A DNA stretch of 7,668 nucleotides from Elusimicrobiota bacterium. GTDB taxonomy: Bacteria; Elusimicrobiota; Elusimicrobia; UBA1565; UBA9628. The position numbers and the translations under genes were made by a program. Position 1 is the first letter of the stretch, and every line of letters starts with the position of its first letter. The notes under the pieces were generated by a model, which did not search any database, had not been told where the DNA came from, and saw only the letters and a list, made by a program, of their open reading frames with translations. Positions 1 to 7,668 of this stretch are shown piece after piece. The DNA lies in NCBI GenBank assembly GCA_023700845.1, contig JAMPYD010000079.1, forward strand, positions 1 through 7,668. Direction: 5' to 3'.

Positions 1-337
1 CCCGGTTGAACGCGAAGGCGAACGCGTCGAGCTCGTCCGCCGCGCCCGGGCCGCGGAACTCGAGGCCGCCGGCGCCGCAGCGCCGGAATTCGGCGCAAAG
101 GAAGCGTCCGCCGGCCTCGCCCGGCGCCAGCGGGACGGGCTCTCCGTCGAGATAGAGCCGGTCCTCGCGCGCCTCGAGGCGGATCGCGCTCCGGCCGGCG
201 AGCGCCGCGGCCAGGGCGGCGCGCGCCTCGGCGGCGTGGGTCCGGTAGCCCTCGTTGCCCGGACCGTACACGGCGGCGGACTTGAGCAGGACGAAGAGGC
301 GGCGCGCGAGCTCGGCGGCCGCGGGCGGGGCGTTCAC
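1..337 (-). CDS. Unrecognised protein, N-terminal part (runs off left edge)
   Basis: An open frame starts at a GTG (337-335) and stays open for 112 codons to the left edge, so the C-terminus is missing. The start is supported by a GGAGG at 347-343 (minus strand), 5 bases before the GTG, and by a 4-base GTGA overlap with the stop of the upstream small gene. The product begins VNAPPAAAELARRLF, then has a helical stretch with a VLLKSAAVYGPGNEGY segment, followed by an apparent beta-rich stretch (IRLEAREDRLYLDGEPVPL) and FRRCGAGGLEFRG. No signal peptide or membrane segment is visible. From memory, this helix-plus-'DRLYLDG' layout resembles the N-terminal region of some bacterial HD-domain regulatory proteins, but the HD domain itself would lie outside the window, so this is only a suggestion. 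The gene is likely real because its frame, start and coupling agree; its function is unknown. Confidence 0.72.
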   Translation of the reverse strand, partial: MNAPPAAAELARRLFVLLKSAAVYGPGNEGYRTHAAEARAALAAALAGRSAIRLEAREDRLYLDGEPVPLAPGEAGGRFLCAEFRRCGAGGLEFRGPGAADELDAFAFAFNR

Positions 338-522
338 GGCTCCCTCCCGCGCGCTTTCAGCGCGAGGAGGGCGCGGGCGACGCCCTCGACGGCCGCGGCC
401 GGGTCGAAGGCGTCCGCCTCGCGCAGGCACGCCTCCAGGGCCTCGCGCTCTCCGGAGAGGTCGGCGAGCTCGCGCATCAGCCGGGCGATCGCCGCCTCTT
501 TTTCGTCGGACGATGGGGGCAT
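334..522 (-). CDS. Small predicted coiled-coil protein, unknown function
   Basis: This 62-residue protein starts MPPSSDEKEAAIARLMREL and ends KARGREP. It is rich in Glu, Ala, Arg and Leu with hydrophobic residues spaced as in an amphipathic helix or coiled coil. It has one Cys and no membrane segment. An alternative ATG at 537 would add five residues (MRSNG), but no Shine-Dalgarno sequence precedes it, whereas GAGG (minus strand, 535-532) lies 9 bases before the ATG at 522, so I chose 522. Its TGA stop (336-334) overlaps the GTG start of the next gene, which argues that it is translated and acts together with that protein. I do not recognise a family. A chance frame in GC-rich DNA is possible, but the coupled junction makes this less likely. 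Confidence 0.65.
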   Translation of the reverse strand: MPPSSDEKEAAIARLMRELADLSGEREALEACLREADAFDPAAAVEGVARALLALKARGREP

Positions 523-596
523 GCCGTTGGACCTCATCGGGCCGCCCGCAACGCTACGGCCTTCGCCGATGGATGTTCTGTTGCTGACCTGAAGGA
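523..596. promoter_or_regulatory. Divergent intergenic region between small leftward operon and ATPase gene
   Basis: This 74-base gap is the only non-coding stretch in the window. It separates two divergent transcription units, so it should hold both promoters, or the promoters may extend into the small gene. I see no convincing -35/-10 pair for either direction. A TTGGAC at 526-531 resembles a -35 box, but nothing like TATAAT follows at the usual spacing. No operator-like palindrome stands out. The assignment rests on gene orientation only. Confidence 0.4.
592..596 (+). promoter_or_regulatory. AAGGA directly abutting the ATPase start codon
   Basis: AAGGA ends at the base before the ATG at 597, leaving no spacer, although functional Shine-Dalgarno sites usually sit about 5-9 bases upstream. 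An in-frame TGA at 585-587 rules out a more distant start, and the next in-frame candidate (TTG, codon 27) would remove the conserved N-terminal cation-ATPase region. The ATG at 597 is therefore probably right, with weak, leaderless or otherwise SD-independent initiation. Confidence 0.45.
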
Positions 597-3123
<2,527 letters not shown>

Positions 3124-3149
<26 letters not shown>

Positions 3150-4167
3150 TCTCGAAGTAGCCGATCGCCAGCGCGATGACGAGCGGGCCGATGAACAGCC
3201 CGGCGAACCCGAAGGCCTTCAGCGCCCCGATGACCCCGATGAAGACGAGCGGGATGGGAAGCCTCATCTGGGTCCCGAGGAAGATGGGCCGCAGCACGTT
3301 GTCGGAGAGGCCCACGACGACCATGAACCAGAGCGCGAGGCCCGCGGCCTTGGCCGTCGCGCCCGTCAGCAGGGTGTAGAGCACGACGGGCACCCAGACC
3401 AGCGCCGAGCCGACGAACGGGATCGGGGAGAGCAGGACGCACATCGAGCCGAGGAGGACCGCGAAGGGGACCCGGAACAGGGCGAGCCCCGCCCATGCGA
3501 GGGCGCCCTGGAGGAGGGCGACCACGAACAGGCCGTTGACGACGGCGAGCAGGACCTCCCGGACCCGGCTCAGCAGGCGGGCCTTCGCCGCCTCCGGGAG
3601 GGGGATCAGCTCGGAGCCGCGCGCGACCATGCGCGGGCCGTCGCGCAGGAACAGGAACAGCGACGCGATGAACACGGCCAGGTTGAGAAAGACGAGAACC
3701 GCGTTCCGGGCCATGGTCCGCGCCGCGCTTCCCGTCCACGCGCCGACCTGGTCGAGGTTCTCGAGCACCGCCGCGCGGGGATCGATCTTCATCGCGGCGG
3801 CGTACTCCCGCCCCGCGTCGATGACGCCGGCCAGCTTCTCCGGCGGCGTCCAGGCCGGCGCGCCCGGCCCGGCCGCGGCGTTGACCCAGTCCCGCGCCGC
3901 GGGGTAGGCCTCCGCCGCCTCGCGCAGGACCGCCCAGCCGCCCAGGAAGAAGGGCACGGCCACGAGCAAGGACACCAGCCCCGTGAGGGCCGCGGCCAGC
4001 GCCGTGGGGCGCTTGGGAAAGCGGGCGGCCCAGGATGCGTAGACGGGCGCGAGCAGGAGCGCGACCGCCGCCGCGGCGAGCAGGGCGCTCAGGAACGGCG
4101 CGAAGACGCGCGCCCCCAGCAGCGCGAGGGCGAGACCGGCGGCGATCAGGAACGCCCGGTCGTTCAC
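3124..4167 (-). CDS. AI-2E family (UPF0118) transporter-like membrane protein
   Basis: This 347-residue polytopic membrane protein belongs to the family formed by TqsA/YdiK-like proteins and some Na+/H+ antiporters. The start is the GTG at 4167-4165, with GGAGG 6 bases upstream and a GTGA overlap with the DUF2892 gene; longer in-frame extensions lack membrane character and overlap known coding sequence. Hydrophobic segments lie at about 5-20, 22-42, 56-80, 155-175, 208-232, 235-268, 272-288 and 305-340. A soluble region at about 82-150 separates the third and fourth, as is typical for the family. Family signatures include LSPIPFVGSALVWVP (246-260), LSDNVLRP (287-294), and FIGVIGALKAFGFAGLFIGP (309-328). 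It is the last gene of the leftward operon, so its transport role may be tied to the RND pump, but the substrate cannot be read from sequence. Members export different molecules, and AI-2 itself should not be assumed. Confidence 0.92.
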
Positions 4168-4369
4168 GGCTCGCCTCCGGGCGGGGGCGGCGCGGTCCCC
4201 AGCTTGCGCAGGATGTCCTCCATCAGGCACCAATGCGTGAAGGCCGACTGCAGGAGGTTCGCCCCCACGAAGGCGGTGAACCACAGGAACCGCGCGTCGA
4301 CCCAATGGGCCAGCGCGAGGCTCGCGAGGATGAAGGTCCCCGCGATGGCGCGTATCTGTCGATCGATGG

Positions 4370-4373
<4 letters not shown>
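4164..4373 (-). CDS. DUF2892 / YgaP-type small inner-membrane protein
   Basis: This 69-residue protein begins MTIDRQIRAIAGTFILASLA and has two hydrophobic helices at about 8-24 and 29-43, followed by LQSAFTHWCLMEDILRKLG and a proline-rich tail (APPPPGGEP). The layout 'MxxxRxxRxxAG ... W ... GxNLxQSxFT..C.....L.KLG' matches the DUF2892 family, also found as the membrane part of YgaP. Cys49 sits where other members, as I recall them, carry a Cys in a TGFCP-like motif; here the context is HWC. The ATG at 4373 is preceded by GGAG with an 8-base spacer. It overlaps the RND stop by ATGA and the AI-2E start by GTGA, so it is sandwiched and probably translationally coupled to both. A function as a small accessory subunit of the RND pump is plausible but is inference from position only. 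A much longer in-frame reading starting at 4925 lies inside the RND gene and is not real. Confidence 0.88.
4174..4178 (-). promoter_or_regulatory. Ribosome-binding site that fixes the AI-2E GTG start
   Basis: The minus strand reads GGAGG here, six bases before the GTG at 4167. It lies within the last codons of the DUF2892 gene, encoding the Gly-Gly before its final Glu-Pro. This spacing is ideal and settles the start as GTG, since no ATG lies near it. Confidence 0.75.
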
Positions 4374-7533
<3,160 letters not shown>

Positions 7534-7537
<4 letters not shown>

Positions 7538-7668
7538 CGCGAGGCCTCCAGGCTGCGGCCGAGCACGGCCGCGGCGCCGGCGTCGTAGAGCCCCTGCGCG
7601 GCGCGCAGGGACGCCCACTCCGACCGCTGGCGGTAAACGGTGTCCAGGCGCGCCTCCTCGAGGCGCGC
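7534..7668 (-). CDS. C-terminal fragment, probable TolC-like outer-membrane factor
   Basis: Reading leftward from the right edge, an open frame of 44 codons ends at TGA (7536-7534), which overlaps the RND start as ATGA. The peptide runs ARLEEARLDTVYRQRSEWAS, then LRAAQGLYDAGAAAVLGRSL and EASR, with a long amphipathic helix of the kind that ends TolC-family outer-membrane factors. It does not look like the beta-rich C-terminus of a membrane fusion protein. Gene order (outer-membrane factor then pump) is common in RND operons. The fragment is too short for a firm family call; the coding frame itself is well supported by the overlap and by the lack of any other feature here. Confidence 0.6.
7545..7549 (-). 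promoter_or_regulatory. Ribosome-binding site that fixes the RND start
   Basis: The minus strand reads GGAGG seven bases before the ATG at 7537, inside the last codons of the upstream gene. It supports the 1055-residue form over the longer in-frame reading. Confidence 0.75.

Noticed and set aside
526..558. TTGGAC as a -35 element of an ATPase promoter
   Set aside because: No acceptable -10 box lies 16-18 bases downstream, and such hexamers occur by chance.
4168..4305. 46-residue N-terminal extension of the AI-2E protein
   Set aside because: It overlaps the DUF2892 coding sequence out of frame, has no membrane character, and the GTG at 4167 has an ideal ribosome-binding site.
7648..7668. Perfect 9-base inverted repeat with 3-base loop at the right edge
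   Set aside because: It is explained by codons for the repeated peptide ARLEEARL in the outer-membrane factor fragment; it lies in coding sequence and has no T-tract.

Overview
The window is very GC-rich bacterial DNA packed with tightly spaced genes. The 3' end of a gene that looks like a TolC-type outer-membrane factor lies directly upstream of an RND pump, which points to a Gram-negative (diderm) organism. Two of the starts are GTG and four gene junctions overlap by 4 bases. I cannot place the lineage from the sequence alone. There is no tRNA, rRNA, CRISPR array, insertion sequence or attachment site that I can support.

Layout. Positions 1-522 hold two leftward genes joined by a GTGA overlap: a small predicted coiled-coil protein (334-522), followed by the N-terminal part of an unrecognised protein that leaves the window at position 1. 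A short divergent gap (523-596) separates them from a rightward P-type cation-transporting ATPase of the P2 (SERCA/PacL-like) class (597-3149). From the right edge a leftward operon enters: the C-terminal 44 codons of a probable outer-membrane factor (7534-7668), an RND efflux permease of 1055 residues (4370-7537), a 69-residue DUF2892/YgaP-type membrane protein (4164-4373) and an AI-2E family (UPF0118) membrane protein (3124-4167). Every neighbouring pair in this operon overlaps by 4 bases (ATGA, ATGA, GTGA), with a GGAG or GGAGG ribosome-binding site inside the preceding gene. The operon converges on the ATPase gene, and the two 3' ends overlap by 26 bases.

How the genes may work together. 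The leftward operon would make a proton-driven efflux pump and its likely outer-membrane channel, with two further membrane proteins translated in step. The adaptor (membrane fusion) subunit is not in the window and would be expected beyond the right edge. The ATPase is a separate transcription unit with all catalytic motifs intact and most of the SERCA-type ion ligands. Together the window is a membrane-transport neighbourhood whose substrates the sequence does not reveal.

I did not find a clearly new biological system. The points most worth following are the coupled small DUF2892 and AI-2E partners of the RND pump, the Arg that replaces the usual Lys of the RND proton relay, a near-identical coupling junction used twice, and the small coiled-coil/unknown gene pair at the left edge.
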